Of a stretch of 64,000 bases of DNA, positions 55,376 to 64,000 are shown in pieces; positions within the stretch are counted from its first letter, which is position 1, and each line of letters starts with the position of its first letter. Below the pieces are notes generated by a model, which was not told the DNA's origin, did no database searches, and worked only from the letters and a program-made list of their open reading frames with translations. Source of the DNA: Verrucomicrobiota bacterium (GTDB lineage Bacteria > Verrucomicrobiota > Lentisphaeria > JABSQK01 > JAJFLO01); contig JAJFLO010000068.1 of the NCBI GenBank assembly GCA_021772675.1, positions 1 to 64,000 of the forward strand, written 5' to 3'. The translations under genes and the position numbers were made by a program.

Positions 55376-56065
55376 ATGAAAAATAGTACAGATCAAAAAT
55401 CATGGGAAGGTAATAACTTTTTCAATCACCTCTTATTTTATCTAATCTCGTTTGGTTTTTTTATTAATGCATATGTAATGGCAACGGGAAGGGATTCAAT
55501 TATATTTTATTTTTGTTTTTCGACGATTTGGTTAGTTTGTGCAGCAATAAATGATGTTTTCCTTAAGAATAAATTTAAGTCATTTATGGCTACCGTCATA
55601 ATCATGGCGAACACGTTTATCATTCCTTTCTCATTATACTCGTATGGATGTACAGTTGGTATGGCAGCGTTGGGAAGTATACTTTACATTATTGTAACAA
55701 TCGCCCTGTCTCCACTATACGTAAATATCGCCGCAGCTTCTGCAGGGATATATTTTTCGTTCATTCAAAAAAGGTATTATGTTCAGGATGATTACAATTC
55801 TGCTAATTTCTTTTACATAATGGCTGCTTATATCAGCCTAATATTTATTGCACTTTGTTGGCGTTTCCTAATACAAAAACTTTATGTACTCATAAATAAT
55901 GCAATCAATTCTGTTCAGAATTTTCAACCTGATGAGGTATCAATTGCGAAAAAGCAGTATAACGATTTAATGAATAATCAACGATTGCTAAAAGAAGAAA
56001 TTGCTTTGCACATCACTGAATTGAACGATATAACCGGGCATCAAAGAAATTTAGCTGATCAATGA
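55376..56065 (+). CDS. Membrane protein opening the signalling operon
   Basis: A 229-residue protein from ATG 55376 (the track's TTG is rejected) with five or six membrane helices (from FNHLLFYLISFGFFINAYV to YISLIFIALCWRFLI) and a C-terminal coiled coil (NNQRLLKEEIALHITELND). It overlaps the histidine-kinase gene by ATGA. The arrangement suggests the sensor or input part of a kinase split over two polypeptides; this is inferred from order only. Confidence 0.7.
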   Translation: MKNSTDQKSWEGNNFFNHLLFYLISFGFFINAYVMATGRDSIIFYFCFSTIWLVCAAINDVFLKNKFKSFMATVIIMANTFIIPFSLYSYGCTVGMAALGSILYIIVTIALSPLYVNIAAASAGIYFSFIQKRYYVQDDYNSANFFYIMAAYISLIFIALCWRFLIQKLYVLINNAINSVQNFQPDEVSIAKKQYNDLMNNQRLLKEEIALHITELNDITGHQRNLADQ

Positions 56066-56751
56066 ACACAGACGGTGCGAAAGATAAACCTAATTTATTA
56101 GTAAATCATCATAGAATGAATAAAATCATTCGGCATAAGCTAAGGAACTTGTGCGCGGGCGTAAAAATGGCCATTGATCGAATCGCCGAGCAAACGATCG
56201 AAATTAATCCCAAAATTAGCGAACGATGTTCGATCATAACTTCAGAATTAGATAATCTTGAAAATTTCTCCGTAAGAATGGATCTATTATTTGACAGTCT
56301 CCCCCCGCCTGATTGTTTATCATTATTTGAAATAATTTCTTTATCACGTAATTTCTTTATCCAAAGGTTTCCATTTTGCACATTATCCATAAATGGAAAC
56401 CAAGATGATATAAAATTTATACATGGCTCGTGGCTCTTAACTGCTATCAAAGAGTTATTAATAAATGCAGGCGAAGCAAATGAAATTGATGGAGAAGTAA
56501 AACTATCCTGGGATTTTGAAAATGAACAATCAATTCGCTTAGAAAATTGTGGTGATTCTATACCGGATGAAATTCCTTTAAATCCACCGCAACCATTTTT
56601 CACATTGAAAAGCAGGCATGACGGCCTTGGCTTGGCAATTGCAGACAGAATTTGCCAAGAAATTGATAGCGAATTAAGCATTAAACCCGTCCCTTCTAAT
56701 TCCGTGAATGTAATGTTAAAATTGCCAATAAAAGAAGTTATATATGGATAA
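56062..56751 (+). CDS. Histidine kinase, catalytic core only
   Basis: A 229-residue protein with H-box His25 in IIRHKLRNLCAG, N-box KELLINAGEANE and G2 box DGLGLAIADRI; the D-box region is degenerate (NCGDSIPD). It lacks any sensor or membrane part, which the preceding gene may supply. The start overlaps that gene by 4 bp and its end overlaps the regulator gene by 8 bp. It should phosphorylate the NtrC-type regulator. Confidence 0.8.
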   Translation: MNTDGAKDKPNLLVNHHRMNKIIRHKLRNLCAGVKMAIDRIAEQTIEINPKISERCSIITSELDNLENFSVRMDLLFDSLPPPDCLSLFEIISLSRNFFIQRFPFCTLSINGNQDDIKFIHGSWLLTAIKELLINAGEANEIDGEVKLSWDFENEQSIRLENCGDSIPDEIPLNPPQPFFTLKSRHDGLGLAIADRICQEIDSELSIKPVPSNSVNVMLKLPIKEVIYG

Positions 56752-58129
56752 ATTTTCAGTATTAATTGTAGAAGACAATCTTCTGGTAAGTACCACGGTA
56801 CAGGATATTTTAACTGATGAAGGTTACAGGGTTGAATGTGCTGAAACTGGAAAATCCGCACAGAAAATTTTGTCAAAAAATGAATTTAATATTGTTATTC
56901 TCGACATGATGCTACCAGACATTGACGGCCGAAGCTTACTGACAAAATGGCATAAAGCATACCCAAATATCGTCATTATAATTATGACGGCATACGGAGA
57001 TGTAAGTACAGCCGTAGATTGCCTTAAATCTGGAGCCTATGACTTCCTGACAAAACCGGTGGATAAAACATTTCTCTTAAAAACGTTAAGCAATTGCATC
57101 GATCACTTAAATTTATCAAAAAAGGTAAATGTTCTTACACAACTAACAAAAAGAGAAACTGACACGGTAGTGATGGGAGAAATTATAGGCAAATCACCCA
57201 TACTTAATAAAACGATTGATATGGCAAAATTGATAGCACAAAGTGATTTTTCCTGTTTATTCATTAAGGGGGAAAGTGGTACGGGGAAAGGTTTATTCGC
57301 CAAAACAATACATAAGATGGGAAAACGTTCTGGTAAACCATTTGTCGAATTAAACTGCTCAGCTCTACCTGCTAACTTAATAGAAAGCGAACTGTTTGGT
57401 CATAAAAGAGGTGCATTTACAGATGCGAAAGAAGATAAAATTGGACTGTTAGAATTGGCGCATACCGGGACGCTATTCTTAGATGAAATTGGTGATATGG
57501 ACGTTACGTTGCAAGTCAAACTTTTAAAGGCCATAGAGGAACAGATATTTCGGAAAATAGGAGGTACTGTCGATGTCACGGTTGATATTAGCATTATCGC
57601 TGCAACCAATCAAAACGTTGAAAAACTCGTTGCAGATGGGAAGTTCCGCGCAGACTTATATTATCGATTAAATGTGGTTCCAATTGAAATTCCACCGTTA
57701 AGAGATCGAATCGAGGACATTCCAAGTTTATCGGATCATTATGTAAACGTATTTTCTCGTAAATTTGGAAAAAACATAGAGGGATTCACAAAAACAGCCA
57801 AAGAAGCAATCTCTAATTATTCGTGGCCTGGCAACGTTAGAGAATTTAGGAATGTTGTGGAAAGAGGCTGTATTTTATCTAAGAATAGTTTGATTGGTAA
57901 TGACGAATTATTATTTCCCGACATTATCGGTCAGGAATCAAATAATAGTGACATAAATGATAATTTGCCAGCCATGCCTTTAGCGAAAGCTGAAAATCTG
58001 ATAATTAAAGCAGCGATGACTAAAGCTAAAGGGAATAAAAATAAGGCAGCACGGATTCTCGGAGTCCATAGAACAACTCTATACAAAAAGCTTGAAGAAT
58101 ATTCGATATCTGTTACAGACTTTATTTAA
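56744..58129 (+). CDS. NtrC-family sigma-54 response regulator
   Basis: A 461-residue regulator: receiver domain with Asp54 (VILDMMLPD) and Lys104 (FLTKPVD); AAA+ domain with Walker A GESGTGKG and the sigma-54 contact motif GAFTDA (classic is GAFTGA, and the D variant is common); a Fis-type HTH at the C-terminus (NKNKAARILGVHRTTLYKKL). It should activate sigma-54 promoters under control of the upstream kinase. It converges with the next gene with a 4-bp overlap at the stops. Confidence 0.93.
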   Translation: MDKFSVLIVEDNLLVSTTVQDILTDEGYRVECAETGKSAQKILSKNEFNIVILDMMLPDIDGRSLLTKWHKAYPNIVIIIMTAYGDVSTAVDCLKSGAYDFLTKPVDKTFLLKTLSNCIDHLNLSKKVNVLTQLTKRETDTVVMGEIIGKSPILNKTIDMAKLIAQSDFSCLFIKGESGTGKGLFAKTIHKMGKRSGKPFVELNCSALPANLIESELFGHKRGAFTDAKEDKIGLLELAHTGTLFLDEIGDMDVTLQVKLLKAIEEQIFRKIGGTVDVTVDISIIAATNQNVEKLVADGKFRADLYYRLNVVPIEIPPLRDRIEDIPSLSDHYVNVFSRKFGKNIEGFTKTAKEAISNYSWPGNVREFRNVVERGCILSKNSLIGNDELLFPDIIGQESNNSDINDNLPAMPLAKAENLIIKAAMTKAKGNKNKAARILGVHRTTLYKKLEEYSISVTDFI

Positions 58130-60006
58130 TCAAACGCATCATGAATTAAACGTGCCAGTGATTCTATTTTAAACGGCTTTGGCAAAAATGCAAAAGCACC
58201 TTTGTTGATGATCCATTGACTATCCATTCCTCCCGGGAAAGCACTGATTACAATAATAGGAAGTTTGGGCTTTTTTGATAGGAAATAATCCAGAAGATCA
58301 TCGCCTCGGATTCCAGGAAGAACAAAATCCTGAATAATCAAGTCAATCTTATTTATATGTTCCATAAAAATGTCACGCCCATCGACACCATTATCGACTG
58401 ATAAAACGTCGAATCCAAAAGACTTTAACCACGCTGTAATCCCACTGTTTATTAGAGGTTCGTCTTCGATTAATAGAACTGTTTTGATTTGTTCAAACCT
58501 GAAAGGCTTAATTTTTAATAATGGACTTTGGGGTTTAGAGTTGCTGCTTTTTTCCTGGTTTCCAGATTGACTCAATGTTTTGAGTTGAATTTCAAATGTG
58601 GTGCCATGGTTCTTTTTACTTTCTACGGTAATTTTACCACCTAATGTTTTGACAGATTCATTAACCATCCAAAGTCCAAGACCAGTTCCTTTTTCTTTTG
58701 TTGAAAAATAGGCGTTAAAAATTGATTTAATCTGGTCTTCGGATAAACCACAGCCGTCATCTTTAACACGTACAACGACATATTCGTCAGTTTCATTATC
58801 TTTGTTACTCGTTCCTTTTCCGTCTATTTTATAACATTGAATCGTGACTTTACTACCTTGCGCAACCATAGCATCCCGGGCATTAATACATAGGTTGAGA
58901 ATCATATCTTGTAATATGCTTCTAACACCCAAAATCGGAGGCAATGAAGGTTCTATGATTAGGCTAAATGTAATATGAGGAGAAATAATGTGATTAATTA
59001 GATCATCCAGTTCCAAAAGTAAATCACCCAGATTAATTTCCTCTATTAAAGTATTATTACGTTTTCCACCAATTAATCTTAATACATTTGTCAATAGCGA
59101 GGCCGCTTGGTTTGTATACGATATTGTTTTGCTTAATGCATTTGTAATATTTCCAGGTGCCTCGGGTCGGGTCACACACCATTCCACAATATTTTGAATA
59201 CCAGCTAACAGATTTTTAAAATCATGAATCATTCCTTCCACAAGCTTCACTGTTAAGGATTGTTGTTCGATTTGTTTTATTTCGCTAATTGAAAAATCCT
59301 TTTTGACTATACACCCCGATATCACAGGCCATTTGTCATCAAGTTTTATAGCCCCCAGATAGTCATCAACTTGAACAGACCCTCCATATAATTTTTTAAT
59401 CCGATATGATATTTTATAATGACCCCCATTTTTGATACAACTATCCAAAATCTCATCGTAAGAAGCGAGATCCTGTTTCAAGATAATTGAACGCCAATCA
59501 AAAAATTTTAGATTATCTTCTGGTGAAATGATCGACATTTCTATAAGTCGATTTATATCTGAAAAAATTCGTTTGTTCTGCATTAAATCATGTAAATAAC
59601 ACAAGCTGAATTCAGAATGATCTACACCTTCGTATGTAATTGATCTTAAACTTGTCTTCTTTTGATTTTGAATTGATCTTCGATCGGGTAGCCTAGTAAA
59701 AATACCAAATTCCGCAGAAATCAGAAATAACTTAAAACCCGCATCCGATTTTTTACGTTCATACAAAACAATTTTGTTTCCATCTTGACTAATAAAGTAA
59801 TAAATTTTTGAAGGATTAAATCCCTTAGCAGTTTCAAATTCAACTCGGATTGGCTTATGTGATTCAAAATTAAAAAATCTTCGCGCTTCCTTATTTAAGG
59901 ACAGAATTAAATTATGCGCAAAGTCAATTATCAATGCTGGTTTATTTAATTCTTCGACCAATAATGTTAATTGATTTCCCGCAAGAGAATTTTTTGAGGT
60001 TTCCAT
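58126..60006 (-). CDS. Hybrid histidine kinase with C-terminal receiver
   Basis: A 626-residue cytoplasmic protein. The N-terminal ~250 residues include PAS-like segments; then the H-box MIHDFKNLLAGIQNIVEWC, N-box LILNLCINARDAM, ATP-binding glycines in KDDGCGLSEDQI and STKEKGTGLGLWMV, and a receiver domain with Asp in IIQDFVLPGIRG and Lys in FLPKPFK. No membrane helix is seen. It is convergent with the NtrC regulator and shares no promoter; it may feed into the same circuit. Confidence 0.88.
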   Translation of the reverse strand: METSKNSLAGNQLTLLVEELNKPALIIDFAHNLILSLNKEARRFFNFESHKPIRVEFETAKGFNPSKIYYFISQDGNKIVLYERKKSDAGFKLFLISAEFGIFTRLPDRRSIQNQKKTSLRSITYEGVDHSEFSLCYLHDLMQNKRIFSDINRLIEMSIISPEDNLKFFDWRSIILKQDLASYDEILDSCIKNGGHYKISYRIKKLYGGSVQVDDYLGAIKLDDKWPVISGCIVKKDFSISEIKQIEQQSLTVKLVEGMIHDFKNLLAGIQNIVEWCVTRPEAPGNITNALSKTISYTNQAASLLTNVLRLIGGKRNNTLIEEINLGDLLLELDDLINHIISPHITFSLIIEPSLPPILGVRSILQDMILNLCINARDAMVAQGSKVTIQCYKIDGKGTSNKDNETDEYVVVRVKDDGCGLSEDQIKSIFNAYFSTKEKGTGLGLWMVNESVKTLGGKITVESKKNHGTTFEIQLKTLSQSGNQEKSSNSKPQSPLLKIKPFRFEQIKTVLLIEDEPLINSGITAWLKSFGFDVLSVDNGVDGRDIFMEHINKIDLIIQDFVLPGIRGDDLLDYFLSKKPKLPIIVISAFPGGMDSQWIINKGAFAFLPKPFKIESLARLIHDAFD

Positions 60007-60276
60007 AATAAAATTCTTTTAGATAAATGTGATCAATTTTTTACTGTAAACTAGGTTTTTCTACCTAACTCAACATCTTATAATCTACTGTATTATTGAA
60101 TTAAGTTTAAAATTTGAAAATAAACTGTCGATATATATTACAGAACTTGGCCCATTTTTAAATAGAACCCATTCGAATTAACGTCGCACATCATGTGTGA
60201 GCTATTCAAAATGGACACTAAATAGTAATCTCAATATTTTATTGTCCACTAATACAATTCTAACGTAAAAATTACT

Positions 60277-61536
60277 ATGCCTTCAACTAGAACGTCCATT
60301 AATAAAGTGCTAATTATCGACGATGAAGTTAGTATTCGTCTTTTAGTAAAAGAAATACTTGAAGATAAAAACAGTATTCAGGTGTTAGAAGCGGCAAACG
60401 GAGAAGAAGCATTAACGATAGTTGAAAACCACGATTTGAAATTAATCATTACCGATATGGCAATGCCTAAACTTTCTGGATATGATTTACTGATTGAAAT
60501 CAAGAAACGGAATATAGACGTTCCAGTCATAGTTATAACAGGTGAGCAAATCGTTGAAATGGCTGTAGAATGTATAAAGTTAGGGGCTGTAGATTACATC
60601 ACTAAACCGTTTGATATAGTTAATTTCGAAAATTTAATTTGCAACATTCTTACCAAAGAAAACTCTTCGAATAAGATCCAATACGATGACGGTATTCCAA
60701 AAAATCAGAATCGAACACTTGGCGACTATCGAATTATCCAGGTAATTGGTGAAGGAAATATGGGCATCGTATTTTTAGCAGAAAAAATGATACGCGGTAT
60801 ACCACATCAATTTGCTCTAAAGATATTAAAATTAAGCCAAGGAAATGAGAAGCTAAAAGAGCTGTGCAAAGAACGATTTATACATGAAGCAAAAGCTGCC
60901 GCAAGCATAAGACATAAAAATATTGTCAAGATTATTGAGTACGGTATTTCGACAGAGGAGAATATCCCGTATATCGTGATGGAATATATTAAAGGGAGAT
61001 CTCTAAAACATTTTTTAAGTGATAATACCTTAACTTATAAAGAAAAAATTTTAATAATTCGCCAAATTAGCGAAGCTCTCGCAGCCATTCATGAATGCCA
61101 GATATGCCATCGTGACATTAAACCTGACAATATTATAATTGACTGCAATTTGAATGTTATTGTTACTGACTTTGGCATTGCAAGGTTACCCGACTCTGAT
61201 TTAACTATGACTAATGATATAATGGGTTCACCTGCGTATATTTCACCTGAAGCGTTTGTATCAGCAAAAGTCGATTATCGATCAGACATATTCTCATTAG
61301 GATCTGTATCTTACGAACTACTGGTAGGAGAACGGGCTTTCAGAGCAAATAATTTATTTGGGTTTTGTCAATGTATCCGCAAAAAAGAACCAATGGACCC
61401 GAGAAATGTAAAAAAAGACTTTCCTGAATTCTTAACCTATATCCTAAAAAAGATGATGAAAAAAAGGCCGTGTGATCGCTATTCTTCGGCAATTGCCATT
61501 ATTAATGATCTAGATCAATATTTGACAGCGTGCTGA
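60277..61536 (+). CDS. Receiver-Ser/Thr-kinase fusion protein
   Basis: A 419-residue protein that fuses a receiver domain (Asp15, Asp16 in VLIIDDE, phospho-acceptor Asp60 in LIITDMAMP, Lys110 in YITKPFD) with a complete Hanks-type kinase: glycine loop GEGNMG, Lys in FALKILK, HRDIKPDN, DFGIARLP and SPAYISPEA. Such fusions connect phospho-relay signals to Ser/Thr phosphorylation. It is divergent from the hybrid kinase gene; the 270-bp gap 60007-60276 should hold both promoters, and I see no clear operator. Confidence 0.9.
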   Translation: MPSTRTSINKVLIIDDEVSIRLLVKEILEDKNSIQVLEAANGEEALTIVENHDLKLIITDMAMPKLSGYDLLIEIKKRNIDVPVIVITGEQIVEMAVECIKLGAVDYITKPFDIVNFENLICNILTKENSSNKIQYDDGIPKNQNRTLGDYRIIQVIGEGNMGIVFLAEKMIRGIPHQFALKILKLSQGNEKLKELCKERFIHEAKAAASIRHKNIVKIIEYGISTEENIPYIVMEYIKGRSLKHFLSDNTLTYKEKILIIRQISEALAAIHECQICHRDIKPDNIIIDCNLNVIVTDFGIARLPDSDLTMTNDIMGSPAYISPEAFVSAKVDYRSDIFSLGSVSYELLVGERAFRANNLFGFCQCIRKKEPMDPRNVKKDFPEFLTYILKKMMKKRPCDRYSSAIAIINDLDQYLTAC

Positions 61537-61631
61537 ATCGAGAAATAAGCATTAATGAACGACCTCAGTACAAGCCTACGAAGAATTAAATCGAAATGCA
61601 GCAAACAGGGGGTATTAAACCCTCAATCCAA

Positions 61632-62516
61632 TTAAAATAAATTTTTAAATTTCGACCACATATTTGACGAATCAGGTCCAGTATTGTCCACCTGCTCTAT
61701 CATCAATTTCAATTCTCTAGATACCTGCAAAATTGTTTCAAATTTCGCCTCATCATCCTTGGCAAGCAACTTCAACAACAATGTGCTTAGATCCCGAGAA
61801 ATCATTTTATTAAATTCTCTCGGTGGAATCGGTGTTGATTCCGTAATCAATTTTATCATTTTTTGGATATTAGTACCCGGGTCAAGGCGGTAAGGAAGTT
61901 CGTATGTTAACATTTCATATAACAAAACTCCAAAACTGTAGATATCGGAACTTTGAGAAATGTACATTCCTTTTGCCTGTTCAGGAGACATATATTTTGG
62001 AGTGCCGATAAGCGATTGACCAAACTTCAATGAATTACTTGGGCCTGAAGTAACAGATCCAAAATCATTTAAAATGGCTTCATTATTTTCATTTATCAGC
62101 ACGTTTCCGGGCTTTAAATCGCCGTGGACAATATTAGAGTTATGCGCGTGAGATAGTGCCTCTGCTATATCTAGGCTAAGAAGCAAAGCGGAATTTATAT
62201 CAAAATATTTTTGAGAAATTAGATTTTCTAAAGTCCCTGGTCCTCTTATCAACGTCATAGCGATAAAATACGCATCATCTGATTTTCCAAATTCCAAAAT
62301 GTGAGTGATTTTGGGGTGTGCTGGCATTTTAATTGCAACTTCTGCATTTTCTAAAATATGTTCAAGGACTCTATTTTCTATAAATGGAGATTCCCTCATA
62401 ACTTTTAGAGCAATTTCTTGCTCATTGGAATCCGTTGCTAAGTAAACAGAACTGATACTACCCTTTCCGATCAAATGCTTTAGTTTATAATTACCAATTG
62501 TTTTTTCTTCATTCAT
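61632..62516 (-). CDS. Ser/Thr protein kinase (non-RD)
   Basis: A 294-residue Hanks-type kinase with glycine loop GKGSISSVY (third Gly replaced by Ser), catalytic Lys in IALKVM, HGDLKPGNVL (His-Gly-Asp instead of His-Arg-Asp, so a non-RD kinase), NDFGS and PKYMSPEQAKG. All catalytic residues remain, but activation-loop control is expected to be relaxed. It has no membrane helix or sensor domain. It converges with the fusion kinase gene, 95 bp away, and lies 27 bp downstream of the DegT-family gene, so it is probably co-transcribed with it. Confidence 0.88.
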   Translation of the reverse strand: MNEEKTIGNYKLKHLIGKGSISSVYLATDSNEQEIALKVMRESPFIENRVLEHILENAEVAIKMPAHPKITHILEFGKSDDAYFIAMTLIRGPGTLENLISQKYFDINSALLLSLDIAEALSHAHNSNIVHGDLKPGNVLINENNEAILNDFGSVTSGPSNSLKFGQSLIGTPKYMSPEQAKGMYISQSSDIYSFGVLLYEMLTYELPYRLDPGTNIQKMIKLITESTPIPPREFNKMISRDLSTLLLKLLAKDDEAKFETILQVSRELKLMIEQVDNTGPDSSNMWSKFKNLF

Positions 62517-62543
62517 TTAGGCTTTGGATCGTTAATATAAGTT

Positions 62544-63587
62544 TTAGCTAATTGGTGGCCAAGGTTCAATTTCATCACGTTTTATATACAAGAGATCCGC
62601 TATCGTTTTTATCTCACTTTTGGCTAACGCTGGGTATATAGGTATTGATAGGATATGGTCGTATGCCCAATTTGTAGTAGAAAATTTAGTATCGTCCAAG
62701 TTTAACAATTTTGATATAGGTTTGTATACCGGTCTTTTAGTTTCTACTCCTGCATGTTTAAAAAAACTAATTGCATCGCCAATATTGGGAACTTTGATTA
62801 AAAACCGTGAATATATACTATTTGCAATTTTTTTGTTACCAGTGAGGGCAAAATTAAATCGTTCTGCAATCTTTATTCGTTGCTCAATAAATTTATCCAG
62901 TTGATTAATTTGACTGATTCCTAGTGCTGCATTAAAATCTGACATTAAAAAATGATAATGAGCATCCCATTTATCCTGTTTGTCGTGGGTTAAAAGATGA
63001 ATAGCCCGATCATAATCACTTTCCTCATCTCCCAATATCATACCGCCATGACCTGTTGTTAAAAGCTTTGTTCCGTAAAACGAGCAAACAGTAAATTTCC
63101 CCATACAACCAACCCGTTTTGATCCAATGTTTGCGTTGAGTGTTTGAGCACAATCTTCGATAATCGTTACGTTTTTTTGATCTTCGATATTGACCGGAAT
63201 CCCGAATAAATGAGGGACAATTATAGTTGCCACTATTTCCCTAATGACTGAGATAGATTCGTGGCCTATCGATAGAGTTCTTCTATCAATATCGAATGGA
63301 AATGGCAAAGCCCCAATTATTGAAAGCGCATCAAGTGGAGCACTGCACATATAGGAAGGCAAGCCAACCCTATCCCCCGTTTTTACTCCAGCCAGAAGCA
63401 ATGCTGTAACAATGGCATCTGTACCACTTTGAGTCGCGATGCCCCATTGTTTTCCTGTTTTAAGCGCCACTAACTTGGAAAACTCTTTTGCTTTTGCACC
63501 ATTCGTAACAAAGCCTGACTTTAAAACTTGAAGTACAGACTCGTCATCAACTCGATTAAAAAAAGGTTTTGAATGACTTATATTCAT
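62544..63587 (-). CDS. DegT/DnrJ/EryC1/StrS-family aminotransferase
   Basis: A 347-residue PLP-dependent aminotransferase with the start SKPFFNRVDDESVLQVLKSG, phosphate-cup SGTDAI at 54-59, Asp145 in IIEDCAQTL for the PLP nitrogen and Lys174 in FYGTKLLTTGHGG for the Schiff base. Such enzymes make amino sugars for surface polysaccharides and small molecules. It precedes a Ser/Thr kinase gene in the same direction, an unusual neighbour. Start ATG 63587 follows a purine-rich stretch (TTCTTCTCTAAAA in reverse). Confidence 0.9.
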   Translation of the reverse strand: MNISHSKPFFNRVDDESVLQVLKSGFVTNGAKAKEFSKLVALKTGKQWGIATQSGTDAIVTALLLAGVKTGDRVGLPSYMCSAPLDALSIIGALPFPFDIDRRTLSIGHESISVIREIVATIIVPHLFGIPVNIEDQKNVTIIEDCAQTLNANIGSKRVGCMGKFTVCSFYGTKLLTTGHGGMILGDEESDYDRAIHLLTHDKQDKWDAHYHFLMSDFNAALGISQINQLDKFIEQRIKIAERFNFALTGNKKIANSIYSRFLIKVPNIGDAISFFKHAGVETKRPVYKPISKLLNLDDTKFSTTNWAYDHILSIPIYPALAKSEIKTIADLLYIKRDEIEPWPPIS

Positions 63588-63931
63588 TTTTAGAGAAGAA
63601 AAAAAAGAATTCCAAAACAGCCTGATTCTTAATTAATTTATAAATTGCGATAGAAAAATTACACTTTTCTTGTATATTACCATTTCAATTTCAGTTATTT
63701 ACGATATAAAACAAGTGTTTACTTAAATATAGAACCAAGGAATCGTAACGTCTTCATACGACGAAATTATATATAGGTAATAATTTTACAATTGATGGTC
63801 ACCTTGTAAGCTAACTCAATTTTTAAAATCGCAAAGATTTTTAAATATTTTTTATGAGCAGGTTTCTTAATCCCTTCAATAACTACCCCAGACTTAAATT
63901 GACACTAATTAACCATTCTAAATAATCGCAT

Positions 63932-64000
63932 ATGGACAATAATAGAACAAATACAGTTGCACCGTCCCCAAGTGGTTCAACAATAGACATTATGGACTAC
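63932..64000 (+). CDS. Start of an unidentified gene, cut by window end
   Basis: From ATG 63932, 23 codons are open to the window edge (MDNNRTNTVAPSPSGSTIDI). There is no clear ribosome site and no domain can be named. The 63588-63931 gap upstream is AT-rich with nothing recognisable. Confidence 0.4.
   Translation, partial: MDNNRTNTVAPSPSGSTIDIMDY

Noticed and set aside
1-64000. rRNA, tRNA and riboswitches
   Set aside because: I scanned by eye for tRNA cloverleaf ends and known riboswitch cores and saw none. A covariance-model search would be needed to exclude them.

Overview
The window is an AT-rich bacterial chromosome segment with many long intergenic stretches full of palindromic repeats. 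The type IV pilin-like gene has the PFSLVELLVVMVIMG N-terminus that is typical of Lentisphaerota and other PVC-group bacteria. The MoxR/DUF58/VWA operon with its GldA-like ABC exporter, the many Ser/Thr kinases and the repeat load fit that group. This assignment is an inference; no rRNA or tRNA gene is visible to test it.

Layout. (1) 1-13.5 kb is an accessory zone of small, mobile and broken genes: a PIN-domain remnant, an intact ParE/antitoxin pair, a complete insertion sequence with matching terminal inverted repeats (2341-4425), an endonuclease/exonuclease/phosphatase gene with one in-frame stop, an alpha/beta hydrolase-like gene, a truncated methyltransferase and a RAYT transposase with REP-like hairpins. 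Then come a duplicated 3' fragment of the downstream VWA gene, a broken RHH/ParE pair, DUF2442, and a DUF6883-DUF4926 pair. A roughly 400-bp intergenic module occurs three times between these genes. (2) 13.6-25.9 kb is one long minus-strand operon: DUF4175-like membrane protein, MoxR ATPase, membrane protein, ABC ATPase, ABC-2 permease, DUF58, BatA-like VWA protein and a large VWA/GATase-like protein. It is probably an envelope or stress system in which MoxR acts on VWA partners. (3) 26.2-29.4 kb encodes Bcp peroxiredoxin, a cupredoxin-type secreted protein and a Cache-HAMP nucleotidyl cyclase, tightly packed. (4) 29.4-39.7 kb holds a pseudopilin, a membrane protein of unknown function, gatCAB, lgt, rluD and a DUF1353-like gene, separated by repeat-rich gaps. 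(5) 39.8-49.4 kb is a three-gene operon of very large envelope proteins (a lipoprotein, a ~1570-residue coiled-coil lipoprotein, a 1372-residue multi-pass membrane protein). It is the best candidate here for an undescribed system. (6) 50-64 kb has an LD-carboxypeptidase, a secreted propeller-like protein, asnB, then a signalling cluster: membrane protein, histidine kinase, NtrC-type regulator, hybrid kinase, REC-Ser/Thr-kinase fusion, a second Ser/Thr kinase, a DegT-family aminotransferase and the first codons of a further gene cut by the window end.

At least six repeat families were found by eye, including a MITE with 25-bp perfect terminal inverted repeats and an 8-bp target duplication (51225-51366). 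All similarity statements come from reading the sequence; no database search or alignment program was run.
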